Part shown: positions 1 through 8,308 of the stretch, piece by piece | Layout: each line of letters begins with the position of its first letter | How positions within the stretch are numbered: the stretch's first letter is position 1 | Source of the DNA: Fimenecus sp052298855 | GTDB lineage: Bacteria > Bacillota > Clostridia > Oscillospirales > Acutalibacteraceae | Assembly: GCA_052298855.1 (NCBI GenBank) | Contig: DAVZXP010000010.1 | Coordinates: 1-64,000, forward strand | Reading direction: 5' to 3' | Length of the DNA stretch: 64,000 nt | Notes under the pieces: generated by a model | Seen by the model: only the letters and a program-made list of their open reading frames with translations | Told to the model about the DNA's origin: nothing | Database searches by the model: none | Translations under genes and position numbers: made by a program

Positions 1-206
1 ATGTTTCCGGCATTTGCAATCTTGACAGAATTTCGTATAAATTACTCAAAGAAATTAAAGCAAGAGAATCATTTGAAAATGAAGATTGGCTTGTTGTTAT
101 AGCGTCCGATCATGGCGGACATTCAACAAGGCACGGCACACAAAACATTCAAGACAGGACTACTTTTCTTGCTTTATCAAAACCAATTGAGGCATTGCAA
201 AAATGA
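1..206 (+). CDS. Alkaline-phosphatase-superfamily phosphodiesterase, 3' end only
   Basis: Only the last ~67 codons lie in the window; the reading frame is open from base 3 and ends in TGA at 204-206. The visible part contains VVIASDHGGHSTRHGT, the metal-binding Asp-His-Gly-Gly-His block typical of the C-terminal part of type I phosphodiesterase/nucleotide pyrophosphatase and sulfatase-like enzymes. The family hydrolyses phosphoesters, phosphonates or sulfates with two metal ions; the substrate cannot be told from this piece. The stop overlaps the start of the following transporter (ATGA), so the two are probably translated together. A sulfatase or phosphoglycerol-transferase relative is an alternative. 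Confidence 0.7.
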   Translation, partial: VSGICNLDRISYKLLKEIKARESFENEDWLVVIASDHGGHSTRHGTQNIQDRTTFLALSKPIEALQK

Positions 207-1435
207 CGCAATTGGTTTTGAATAATTATAAAAAATGTAAGCTGACAGTTGCTGCTTTGTGGCTTGTTTATGCTTCGTCTTATTTTATACGCACCTGTTA
301 TGCCGCATCTATTGCCGCCATTGTCGACGAGGGAATGTTTGGTAAAGGTCAAGTCGGATTAATCGGCACGGTATTTTTTGTTTGCTACGGAGTCGGTCAG
401 CTCATAAGTGGCTTGGTCGGAGATAAAATCAATCCGTTTTATATGATAATGTTTGGTTCTTTCGCAGGCGCATTGTCATGTTTTGCTATGTCGGTTGCAA
501 ATACTCTTGCACTTATGCTGATTATTTGGGCGCTTAACGGCTTTTTTCAATCTATGCTTTGGTCACCGATATTGCGTATATTTTCTGAAACGATAGATAA
601 AGGCTTGCGCAAAAATGCTATTCTCAATGTTTCGTTGTCACTGCCTGTCGGCACAATCTGCGCTTATCTTGTATCAACTGTAATAATCAAATTTTTGAGT
701 TGGAAATATATTTTTGTCTGTGGCGGATTTTGCATATTGCTTGCAGCGGCTTTTGTGCTATTTGTTTTTCTTTATGCAAAACGGGATATTCAAAAAACTA
801 CTGTTCCCACAGTTAAGCAAAAAGATGAAAAAGGCAAATCATCTTTCTTTTCATTAGCGACTGTGAGTGGATTGTTTGTAATTGCCGTTCCGTCGTTTTT
901 ACACGGTATGATGCGTGATGGCATAACAAATTGGGTTCCTACAATGATCGGCGAAACATACAGTATATCGCCGTCAATCTCAGTGCTTTTAACAATTTTA
1001 TTGCCGATTTTCAACGCATTTGGTGCATATGCCGTCACTCCGATTTATAAAAATCTCAGAGAAAATGAGATGAAAACGGCAGGAATTGTCGGAGCGATTG
1101 TCGTTATTCCTCTTTCGCTTTTGCTGTTTAATGGCAAAATCTCCGTTTTTGTAATTTTGATTTTGCTTGCACTTACAACATCAATTATGTATGCACTTAA
1201 TTATTTGATAATTTCGCTTGTGCCTGTCAGATTTTCAAAATATGCTGCAACTTCTACGGTCAGCGGTGTGCTTAATTCTGCAGCGCATATAGGTGCAGCG
1301 GTATCCTCCTACGGCTTCGGTGCCGTTGCTCAAAAGTTCGGATGGACTGTCGTTGTTTTGTTATGGCTTGTTTCCGCTATGATGATTTTTGTTTTCTCTC
1401 TTTTATCGAATGAAAAGTGGAAAAGATTTATATAG
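203..1435 (+). CDS. MFS transporter, organophosphate:phosphate antiporter-like
   Basis: A 410-residue protein with about 12 hydrophobic segments, the size of a major facilitator. The N-terminal part (Tyr-Phe-Ile-Arg-Thr around residue 27, then GQVGLIGTVFFVCYGVGQ and GLVGDKINP) resembles the GlpT/UhpT type (organophosphate:Pi antiporters), which have an arginine in helix 1 and a YG..Q...G...D loop. It would sit in the cytoplasmic membrane and may import a phosphorylated small molecule such as a glycerol- or sugar-phosphate; the substrate is inferred only from family resemblance. The start overlaps the stop of the phosphodiesterase, which suggests that the enzyme's product is the transported solute. 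Confidence 0.75.
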   Translation: MTQLVLNNYKKCKLTVAALWLVYASSYFIRTCYAASIAAIVDEGMFGKGQVGLIGTVFFVCYGVGQLISGLVGDKINPFYMIMFGSFAGALSCFAMSVANTLALMLIIWALNGFFQSMLWSPILRIFSETIDKGLRKNAILNVSLSLPVGTICAYLVSTVIIKFLSWKYIFVCGGFCILLAAAFVLFVFLYAKRDIQKTTVPTVKQKDEKGKSSFFSLATVSGLFVIAVPSFLHGMMRDGITNWVPTMIGETYSISPSISVLLTILLPIFNAFGAYAVTPIYKNLRENEMKTAGIVGAIVVIPLSLLLFNGKISVFVILILLALTTSIMYALNYLIISLVPVRFSKYAATSTVSGVLNSAAHIGAAVSSYGFGAVAQKFGWTVVVLLWLVSAMMIFVFSLLSNEKWKRFI

Positions 1436-1444
1436 GAGAAAATT

Positions 1445-1534
1445 ATAGTTGATAAGAAAAATATTAAAACTGTAATCTGCGTTTTACTTGCTGCTGCATT
1501 TATAATTTCGGTAGACTGTTTTTCCATTTCTTAG
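1445..1534 (+). pseudogene. Possible small membrane-leader gene remnant with ATA in the start position
   Basis: Ten bases after the transporter stop is a frame of 29 codons reading VDKKNIKTVICVLLAAAF and ending FSIS-stop, which looks like a basic N-terminus followed by a signal or membrane helix. A good ribosome site (AGGAGA at 1434-1439) stands six bases before ATA, where ATG would be expected, and there is no other start. It is most simply the 5' stump of an exported-protein gene in this operon that lost its start codon and its body. It could also use ATA, or be chance. Confidence 0.3.
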
Positions 1535-1715
1535 TAAAGTGTATATCTAAATATGGAGCAAAAGCAACAAGTTCGATATTTCAAAATTCTTATGTTTATC
1601 GACACGCAGTTTTGGGCAAATCTTGCCAAAAACAACAAATGCTGTAAGCAATAAACCGATAACAATATAAAAAACGAAATTACACTTATTGAAACAAATA
1701 AGCAAATATTATAAC
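1535..1715. other. Non-coding gap, possible decayed coding sequence on minus strand
   Basis: No complete gene is visible here. On the minus strand a short open stretch (about 1673 down to 1550) reads VIGLLLTAFVVFGKICPK, which has the look of a membrane helix with a basic end, but it has no start codon or ribosome site. Taken with the stump just before it, the stretch may be the residue of a deleted gene or genes. Confidence 0.25.
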
Positions 1716-1757
1716 AAAAAACAACCTCGAAGCGTAAAAGCTTCGGGGTTGTTTTTT
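1716..1757. terminator. Bidirectional intrinsic terminator
   Basis: AACAACCTCGAAGC and GCTTCGGGGTTGTT form a long stem around a short GTAAAA loop, with an A-run on the left and a T-run on the right. It lies between convergent genes (the transporter on + and the AraC regulator on -) and can end transcription from both sides. Confidence 0.85.
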
Positions 1758-2605
1758 TAGAATTTCAGTTTTCTGAATTTACCGGGAGATATTCCCTCAT
1801 TGTCGGTAAAAAAGTATATGAAATTTGATTCGCTGTTAAAGCCTGTTTCATACGCTATGGAGGCAACTGTCATATCTGTTACCTGAAGCAAATATTTTGC
1901 TCTGTTAAGGCGAGAGATTAGAATATAATCATAAGGCGAAAAGCCTGTCTGTCGTTTGAATATCCTTGAAAAATGAGATGAGCTCATATTAACGATTTCA
2001 GCAAGTTTTCCTACGGTAAGATTTTCATTAAGATTTTCTGATATATATTCTTTAACAATTTGTACGCAGTCTTCGTAACTGTTTTCACCTTTGCTTTTTG
2101 CACTTTGAGGATTTAACAGCTCCATAAAAATCTTGTAAATATCAAGTGAAAGGTTGAGCTCTGACGGAGGATTGTCGCTTTTTATACCGTTAAAAATACG
2201 GAACAAAAGCTTTTCAACATGTTGTATGTCCTTGCACTTGATGAGATTTCCGTAGGCTTTTTCAATTTCTTCAAAAAACTCATAAGAGTTGGCACCGGCA
2301 ATATGAATCCAAATTGACTCAAAGCTGTCATTTGTATAGTATTCGTGGGGCTTGTAACAGTCAAGTATAACCGTGTCGCCTTTATGTGCGGTTATGTGTT
2401 TTCCGTCCTTGATGTATGTGAAACTGCCGTCAAGGATATGAGTTATCAAAAGGCTGTTGTAATTTTTACGCACTAAATGGTAGCCCTCAACGCAGAAAAA
2501 ATGCCCTGCACTAACGGGATAAAAATAAATCTTTTTTGCTGTTTGTGACGGAGAAGAAAAATATACCTCGGACTTTCTCAAAACGCCCGTTTCATTGCAT
2601 TTCAT
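1757..2605 (-). CDS. AraC-family transcriptional regulator with cupin sensor domain
   Basis: A 282-residue protein. Residues ~20-140 form an AraC-type cupin sugar-sensing domain (GSFTYIKDGKHITAHKGDTV; YKPHEYY). The last ~100 residues hold the double helix-turn-helix: first helix pair NLTVGKLAEIVNMSSSHFSRIFKRQ without its final residues, second IAYETGFNSESNFIYFF, ending in SPGKFRK. Such proteins usually activate a neighbouring sugar operon when ligand is bound. It is divergent from the GH36 gene across ~210 bp, the usual layout for a local activator, so control of the galactosidase-fucosidase run is likely. The ligand is unknown. Confidence 0.92.
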   Translation of the reverse strand: MKCNETGVLRKSEVYFSSPSQTAKKIYFYPVSAGHFFCVEGYHLVRKNYNSLLITHILDGSFTYIKDGKHITAHKGDTVILDCYKPHEYYTNDSFESIWIHIAGANSYEFFEEIEKAYGNLIKCKDIQHVEKLLFRIFNGIKSDNPPSELNLSLDIYKIFMELLNPQSAKSKGENSYEDCVQIVKEYISENLNENLTVGKLAEIVNMSSSHFSRIFKRQTGFSPYDYILISRLNRAKYLLQVTDMTVASIAYETGFNSESNFIYFFTDNEGISPGKFRKLKF

Positions 2606-2819
2606 AATTTGTCTGTTCCTTTGTGATAGGATTTCTAAAAAATAAGGTTGATTTTCTTAAGATTTTTTTACGCCTTTATTATATAATCAGATTGAATAAA
2701 TGTCAATTATCGGCATTTGAAGAGCAGTTAAGATATTGTGTTAACGGCAAAAAGCAGGACCCTACTTCTCTTACCGAATTTTATTGTGTTTAACACCGAC
2801 TTTTTTGTGAGGAATGTTT

Positions 2820-5012
2820 ATGATACATATTAAAGATAATGTTTTCCATTTGAATACGCAAAACACTTCCTATATTTTTGCAGTTACACCGCACGGTGAT
2901 TTACAGCATTTGTATTACGGGCAAAAAATCACACCACAAAAGGATTACAGTGCCTTTATTGAAAAGCGTTCAATGCTCCTTGTATCGGCATTATATCCCG
3001 AAAACGACATTGCTTACGGAATAGATGCAATGCAGTTTGAATATTCGGCACTGGGTGGAGGCGACCGCCGTGAAAATGCCTGCGCGGTAAACTGCGGAGA
3101 AACGCTGTGTAGCTTTACATACGACAGATATATAGAATTAAAAAATGCTCCGATTCGGTCCGATTTTGCACAAGCTCACAGCAGTGACGGTTGTTTGTGT
3201 ATTGTTATGAAGGATAAGCAAGCAAAAGCAGAATTAAGACTATACTATCAATTATTTTATGATTGTGATGTTATTACAAGATATTCGGAAATAAAAGCGA
3301 ATGAGAACGCACTGACAATTGACGGTTTAATGAGTATGCAGTTGGATTTTCCGTCAGGGAAATATAAATGCGTTACTTTTGACGGCGCTTGGGCAAGAGA
3401 AAGATTCAAAAATGAACAAACGCTGACTGCCGGTAAAATAGTTTGCGACTCCCAAAGCGGTGCATCGGGTGCGTGGCATAATCCGTTTGTGATACTTGCG
3501 CAGCAAAACGCCGATAACTTTTTAGGCGAAACCTATGGCTTCAATTTGATTTACAGCGGAAATCACAGCGAAATATTTGAGGTATCATCCTACGGCGGTA
3601 CAAGGGTTTTAAGTGGTATTTCGCCGAACGGTTTTAGATTTGATTTGCAAAAAGGCGAAGCATTTTTTACACCCGAAGCCGTTTTAACCTATTGCGAAAA
3701 CGGCTATAACGGTGTTTCTCAAAATATGCATAATTTCATAAAAATGCATATTCTTCCAAAGCAATGGGCATTTAAGCCAAAACCGGTGTTGCTCAACAGT
3801 TGGGAGAGCGTTTATTTTGACATCTCAGAAGAAAAGCTATGCGCTCTTGCAGATTGTGCCGCAGAAATCGGTACTGAATTACTGGTTATTGATGACGGAT
3901 GGTTTTCAAACCGTAATGATGATACCTCCTCATTAGGTGACTGGCAGGAAAACCGAGATAAATTCCCAAACGGGATTAAAGCAGTTGCAGATTATGTGCA
4001 CAAGAAAAATATGATGCTGGGCATCTGGGTTGAACCGGAAATGATAAGCCGAAACAGCAGGCTTTTTGAAGAACACCCCGATTGGGCGCTCGGTACAGAA
4101 CAGGGCAGAAAAATTTTGGGACGCAGTCAATATGTGCTCGATTTATCAAGAACAGAGGTACAGGACTTTTTGATTGAAACTGTTTGCTCAGTTATTCAAA
4201 AGAGCAATGCCGACTATGTAAAATGGGATTTCAACCGTATGTTTTCTGATTTTACCTCTTATGCTACACCTCTTAATGAGGTACAACACCGCTATATATG
4301 CGGACTTTACCGTGTGCTATCCCAAATCACAAGGCGTTATCCGAATGAATTGTTTGAGCTATGTGCCGGCGGTGGTGCCCGTTTTGATCTCGGTATGCTT
4401 TGCTATATGCCTATAGGCTGGGTTTCGGATAACACAGATGTTTTTTCCAGAACACTTGTGCAGGAAGGCACAAGCTACGGGTATCCAATAAGTGTAATGT
4501 GCAATCATATTTCCGCAGTACCGAATCACCAAACCAAACGGATAAGTTCACTTACAAGCCGATATGGTGTAGCGTCTTTTGGAGCGCTTGGTCTGCAATA
4601 TGATTTAACCAGGCTTCAAAAAGAAGAACTGAATTATTTAAAGAGCTGTATAGCTGAATATAAAGAAATACGGTCTTTAATTACAGACGGCAGTTTTTAC
4701 AGACTGACCGATGGATTCTCGGATAACTTTACCGCTTGGCAGTTAGTCAGTTCGGATAAAAAGACTTCATTTGTCTTGCTGTTTCAAAAGCTGTTTTTCC
4801 CTGTTTCGCAATTGCCAAAGTTGAAATTAACAGGACTGCATCCTGACTTGATTTATGCAGTTGATAAAACAGATATATTTGTAAGCGGTGATATACTTAT
4901 GAAGCACGGTTTAGTCTTTTTACAAAATTATCAGGGCAACGAACAAAGTGAAAACGGTCATAGTATGACTGATTTCTCTGTCGTTATTTATAAACTTGAA
5001 AGGATGGAATAA
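2820..5012 (+). CDS. Alpha-galactosidase, GH36 family
   Basis: A cytoplasmic-type GH36 enzyme of about 730 residues, the usual length, with no signal peptide. Beta-rich N-terminal domain to ~residue 320, then a TIM barrel with LLVIDDGWFSNRNDD, LGIWVEPEMIS, the nucleophile region YVKWDFNR (Asp ~470) and the acid/base region WVSDNTD (first Asp ~537). It should cut terminal alpha-linked galactose from oligosaccharides; some relatives prefer alpha-GalNAc. ATG at 2820 is preferred over ATG 2814 because the ribosome site GTGAGG (2807-2812) is too close to the first and seven bases from the second. First gene of the run; the next gene follows after four bases. Confidence 0.93.
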   Translation: MIHIKDNVFHLNTQNTSYIFAVTPHGDLQHLYYGQKITPQKDYSAFIEKRSMLLVSALYPENDIAYGIDAMQFEYSALGGGDRRENACAVNCGETLCSFTYDRYIELKNAPIRSDFAQAHSSDGCLCIVMKDKQAKAELRLYYQLFYDCDVITRYSEIKANENALTIDGLMSMQLDFPSGKYKCVTFDGAWARERFKNEQTLTAGKIVCDSQSGASGAWHNPFVILAQQNADNFLGETYGFNLIYSGNHSEIFEVSSYGGTRVLSGISPNGFRFDLQKGEAFFTPEAVLTYCENGYNGVSQNMHNFIKMHILPKQWAFKPKPVLLNSWESVYFDISEEKLCALADCAAEIGTELLVIDDGWFSNRNDDTSSLGDWQENRDKFPNGIKAVADYVHKKNMMLGIWVEPEMISRNSRLFEEHPDWALGTEQGRKILGRSQYVLDLSRTEVQDFLIETVCSVIQKSNADYVKWDFNRMFSDFTSYATPLNEVQHRYICGLYRVLSQITRRYPNELFELCAGGGARFDLGMLCYMPIGWVSDNTDVFSRTLVQEGTSYGYPISVMCNHISAVPNHQTKRISSLTSRYGVASFGALGLQYDLTRLQKEELNYLKSCIAEYKEIRSLITDGSFYRLTDGFSDNFTAWQLVSSDKKTSFVLLFQKLFFPVSQLPKLKLTGLHPDLIYAVDKTDIFVSGDILMKHGLVFLQNYQGNEQSENGHSMTDFSVVIYKLERME

Positions 5013-5016
5013 CCAT

Positions 5017-6069
5017 ATGAAAACATTTCTAAATAAAAAACCTGTGAAAATTATAATTTCAATAGTATTAGCACTTGTGTTAATAGTTTGTATCTGCAAC
5101 GGATATTTTGCCTCTGTTGCGCTTAAAGAACAAAAAGGTGTTGCTGTTTGTGATGATTGGAGTGCGGAGGATACATATACTCCCGATTATGCACAAAGCC
5201 TTGAAATCAAAAACGATGATTTCAAAATTCTTTGCTTAACAGATATTCATATCCGTAATCACGGTACATTTGCCGCTTGTCTTGGTATCAACTTTATCCT
5301 TGACGGTATGAGCGAAATTCAGTTAAAACAGCTTATCAATGAGGTTCAACCCGATTTAATTGTTGTAGGTGGTGATACCGTATTAACTGCGTGGAATGAT
5401 ATTTGTACGCAGCAGTTTTGCGATTTTATGGAAAAATTTGAAATTCCTTGGGCGCCGATTTTCGGCAATCACGATTACGAGGGCAGAGCCGATAAATCAA
5501 AGCTTTGCGAAATATATGAGAGTGCAAAGCATTGCCTATTCAAATGCGGTCCAGACGGTATGAACGGTATGGGTAATTATATTGTTAATCTTACAAGGGA
5601 TAACGATGTTGTTTATTCCCTGTTTATGCTTGACGATGGTCAGTACAGAATAGTTGACGGCGAAATTACCGACGGCGGTGTAAATGGAAATCAAATTGAG
5701 TGGTATAAGTGGGCAGTAAACGGTATTAACAAAACAAGCGGCAAGGTCGTTCCAAACATTGCATTTATGCACGTTCCCGTTCCCGAATACAAGGAGCTTA
5801 ACGATTTTGAAATGGGTATGAGGCAGGAGGATAGCTGTACCGCTAAAAATAACGACGGCTTTTTGCAGGCATTCATCGAAAACGGCGGAACGCATATGTT
5901 TGCAGGTCACGACCATAACAACAATTTTGTTGCCGATTATAACGGAGTTAAACTTTGCTATATGACGAAAAGCTCATATAACTGCTATTTTTCATCAAAA
6001 ACCCTCGGTGGTACGGTTATTACTATTGATGAGAACAACAATGTTAATTTGGAAATTAAAAGTTTTTAG
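5017..6069 (+). CDS. Membrane-anchored calcineurin-like metallophosphoesterase (first copy)
   Basis: A 350-residue protein with one N-terminal hydrophobic helix (after KKPVKIIIS) and a metallophosphoesterase domain: CLTDIHIRN, VVGGDT, IFGNHDYEG, FMHVPVP and FAGHDHNN supply the Asp/His/Asn ligands of a two-metal centre. The overall pattern resembles the Dcr2/purple-acid-phosphatase-like branch. Probably held outside the membrane and hydrolysing phosphomono- or diesters. ATG 5017 is chosen because AAGGATGG at 5000-5007 precedes it well; an upstream TTG would overlap the GH36 stop. A second, paralogous copy lies at the end of the same gene run. The substrate is not known. Confidence 0.88.
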   Translation: MKTFLNKKPVKIIISIVLALVLIVCICNGYFASVALKEQKGVAVCDDWSAEDTYTPDYAQSLEIKNDDFKILCLTDIHIRNHGTFAACLGINFILDGMSEIQLKQLINEVQPDLIVVGGDTVLTAWNDICTQQFCDFMEKFEIPWAPIFGNHDYEGRADKSKLCEIYESAKHCLFKCGPDGMNGMGNYIVNLTRDNDVVYSLFMLDDGQYRIVDGEITDGGVNGNQIEWYKWAVNGINKTSGKVVPNIAFMHVPVPEYKELNDFEMGMRQEDSCTAKNNDGFLQAFIENGGTHMFAGHDHNNNFVADYNGVKLCYMTKSSYNCYFSSKTLGGTVITIDENNNVNLEIKSF

Positions 6070-6080
6070 AGGTTGTTAAT

Positions 6081-7286
6081 TTGAAAGCATACGGTACATA
6101 TTTTGTAAACGATGAAAAAAAGCCGCTTCGATACGGCGAAATAAATTTGATAAATCCGCCCCGTCAGCGTTTGAGAAGCGAGGATAAGAGGGTTGGCATT
6201 GAGGCAATTCCTGTTTTCTGTGGCTTTTGCGGAACGGATTTTGAACTGATGAAAATGGGCAGTCAGGGACTCCTTGATAAAAAATTCCCCGAAGGTCAGT
6301 CAAGGCTTATCAACGGTCACGAGGGCGTTGTTTGGGTACCGAGCGAAAGCCGATTTGCCATTGTTCTGATTCGTGGCGGAGATAGCTTCGACCCTACCCG
6401 ATTTACTGAGGATGAAACATATTTTGAATACGGCTGTGACGGTGCAGACGGTATCTTCTGCGATAAAGGATTTTTCAACCCCGATATGCTTTTACACCTC
6501 CCTACCGAATACGAAAATATAACGAAACTGCCCTTATCTCTTGCAAAAAGACTTGTGTTTTCCGACCCTTATGCCTGTGCGGTGTTTCAGTACGAGCGTA
6601 TGTGCGATATAGGCGAGGCACAGAATTTCCGTGTTGAAACGGCAAAGCACAAGTGCGATGAAGCAACGGCAAGAAAACTCGCAGTTAAAAGCACCTTTGA
6701 ACGTGTCGTTATTTTCGGCTTGGGTACAACGGGCTTGTTTATCGGCGACCAAATACGCAGAAACCAAAGGAACGCAAATATTCTTTTCGTTGCAAGAAGT
6801 GGTGAAAACTGCAAAAAGGCACAGTTTGTAAAAGATGAGCTTAAATGTGATTATCTCTCAACAAACGGTATGAACAAAGGTGAAATTGCAAGAGCGATAA
6901 CAAATAAAATCGGCGGTAAGGCAACAGTTTTTGTCGGCACAAGCGGAACGGATGTTGAACATCAAATTGCATTTGAATATGAAGTGCTTGGTTGCAACGG
7001 AATTTACAACAGCTTTTCGCTCGGTCCTAAAGTAACCTACAACACAATGCCTTTCGGCTTCAAAAATCAGGTGATTTTTGCGTCAATCAACTTTACTCAA
7101 AAGCATATGGAAACGGCAATCAAACTGCTATGTGAAAGTAGGTTTGACCGTATGGTAGAACTTATTGACAAAAACGAATTTATAAGCGACCCCATTGACG
7201 CTTACGAAAACAGAATATATTCCAAAGGCGCACCGTTGAAAACGGCAGTCATTTGGAACAAAAAATATATTGACGAGGGAAAATGA
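6081..7286 (+). CDS. Zinc-type dehydrogenase, glucose/galactose-dehydrogenase-like
   Basis: A 401-residue medium-chain dehydrogenase. The catalytic zinc site is visible as FCGFCGTDFE and the NGHEG motif, and the nucleotide-binding fold as VVIFGLGTTGLFIGDQ, followed by a region like archaeal/bacterial glucose 1-dehydrogenases. The loop that normally holds four structural-zinc cysteines has only a few scattered Cys, so the structural zinc site seems lost. It starts with TTG at 6081 behind AGAGG. Likely oxidises an aldose or polyol with NAD(P)+. Given its place between an alpha-galactosidase and a fucosidase, a freed galactose or related sugar is a candidate substrate, by inference only. Confidence 0.75.
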   Translation: MKAYGTYFVNDEKKPLRYGEINLINPPRQRLRSEDKRVGIEAIPVFCGFCGTDFELMKMGSQGLLDKKFPEGQSRLINGHEGVVWVPSESRFAIVLIRGGDSFDPTRFTEDETYFEYGCDGADGIFCDKGFFNPDMLLHLPTEYENITKLPLSLAKRLVFSDPYACAVFQYERMCDIGEAQNFRVETAKHKCDEATARKLAVKSTFERVVIFGLGTTGLFIGDQIRRNQRNANILFVARSGENCKKAQFVKDELKCDYLSTNGMNKGEIARAITNKIGGKATVFVGTSGTDVEHQIAFEYEVLGCNGIYNSFSLGPKVTYNTMPFGFKNQVIFASINFTQKHMETAIKLLCESRFDRMVELIDKNEFISDPIDAYENRIYSKGAPLKTAVIWNKKYIDEGK

Positions 7287-8308
7287 TGAAAGCGATTCAA
7301 ATAACAAAGCCGGGCGAAATACAAATAATTGAAAAGGAAATGCCTGTTGCAAAGCAAGGTGAGGCACTCTTAAAGGTACTTTACTGCGGTATCTGCGGTG
7401 CCGATGTTGCATCGTACACAGGCAATCAGCCTTTTACCACATATCCCAGAATACCCGGTCACGAGTTTTCGGCACAAATTGTTGAAATTCCCGAAAATGC
7501 CAGAGGCTTAAAGGCAGGAGATATAATTACCTGCAATCCGTATTTTAACTGTGGCGAATGCTATGCCTGCAAGCGTGGAATTGTCAATGCCTGCCACGAT
7601 AATCAGACTATGGGCGTTCAGCGTGACGGCAGCTTTCAGGAATATATCACAATGCCTGTTGAGAGAATTATTGACGGTAAAGGTCTTACTGCTAAGGAGC
7701 TTGCACTTATCGAGCCATTCTCAATAAGCTGTCACGCTCTGTCAAGGGCAGAGGTGAAAAACGGTGATAACCTCTTGATTATGGGTGCAGGACCTATCGG
7801 CCTTTTTGCACTTATCAAGGCTAAAGCAATGGGCGCAAGGGTGCTTATTGCCGATATGCTTTCCTCTCGTCTCGACCTTGCAATGCAGTTTGGTGCAGAC
7901 TGTGCGGTAAATGTTAAGAATACAAATTTGCACACCGCTTGCGCTAATTTTACAAACGGCAACGGCTTTGATGTTTGTGTTGAGGCATGCGGTGCGCCTG
8001 AAACTTTTTTGAACTGTATTGATGAATCGGCTCACGGTGCAAATATTATTTTAATCGGCAACGGCAAACGGGAAACTACCTTTGTTCACTCAATAATTTT
8101 GAAGAAAGAGTTAAATATTTTCGGCAGTCGAAACGCATTTACAAGGGATTTTGAGGAGCTTATCGACCTTGTTGCAGACGGCAAGGCGGATATACTGAAA
8201 ATTGTAAGCGGAGTTTACGATATGCAAAATGCAACGGCTGCCTTTGAGGTGCTTTCACACAATGACGGAACGCTTGCAAAACTTTTAATACAGTTCGGTG
8301 ATAAATAA
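7283..8308 (+). CDS. Zinc-dependent alcohol/sugar dehydrogenase
   Basis: A 341-residue medium-chain dehydrogenase of the sorbitol/threonine/galactitol dehydrogenase type. Visible are the catalytic site YCGICGADV and PGHEF, the complete structural-zinc loop (CGECYACKRGIVNAC) and the Rossmann motif MGAGPIGLFALIKAKAMGA. It probably oxidises a sugar or sugar alcohol. It overlaps the preceding dehydrogenase by ATGA, and a second in-frame ATG at 7286 sits slightly better behind GAGGG. Its 3' end overlaps the lactonase-like gene, so the three are translationally coupled. With GH95 and the lactonase-like protein nearby, an L-fucose or galactose dehydrogenase role is attractive but unproven. Confidence 0.85.
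   Translation: MMKAIQITKPGEIQIIEKEMPVAKQGEALLKVLYCGICGADVASYTGNQPFTTYPRIPGHEFSAQIVEIPENARGLKAGDIITCNPYFNCGECYACKRGIVNACHDNQTMGVQRDGSFQEYITMPVERIIDGKGLTAKELALIEPFSISCHALSRAEVKNGDNLLIMGAGPIGLFALIKAKAMGARVLIADMLSSRLDLAMQFGADCAVNVKNTNLHTACANFTNGNGFDVCVEACGAPETFLNCIDESAHGANIILIGNGKRETTFVHSIILKKELNIFGSRNAFTRDFEELIDLVADGKADILKIVSGVYDMQNATAAFEVLSHNDGTLAKLLIQFGDK

Noticed and set aside
1550..1673. Minus-strand membrane-helix-like frame
   Set aside because: No start codon, ribosome site or family; kept only as possible decayed DNA.
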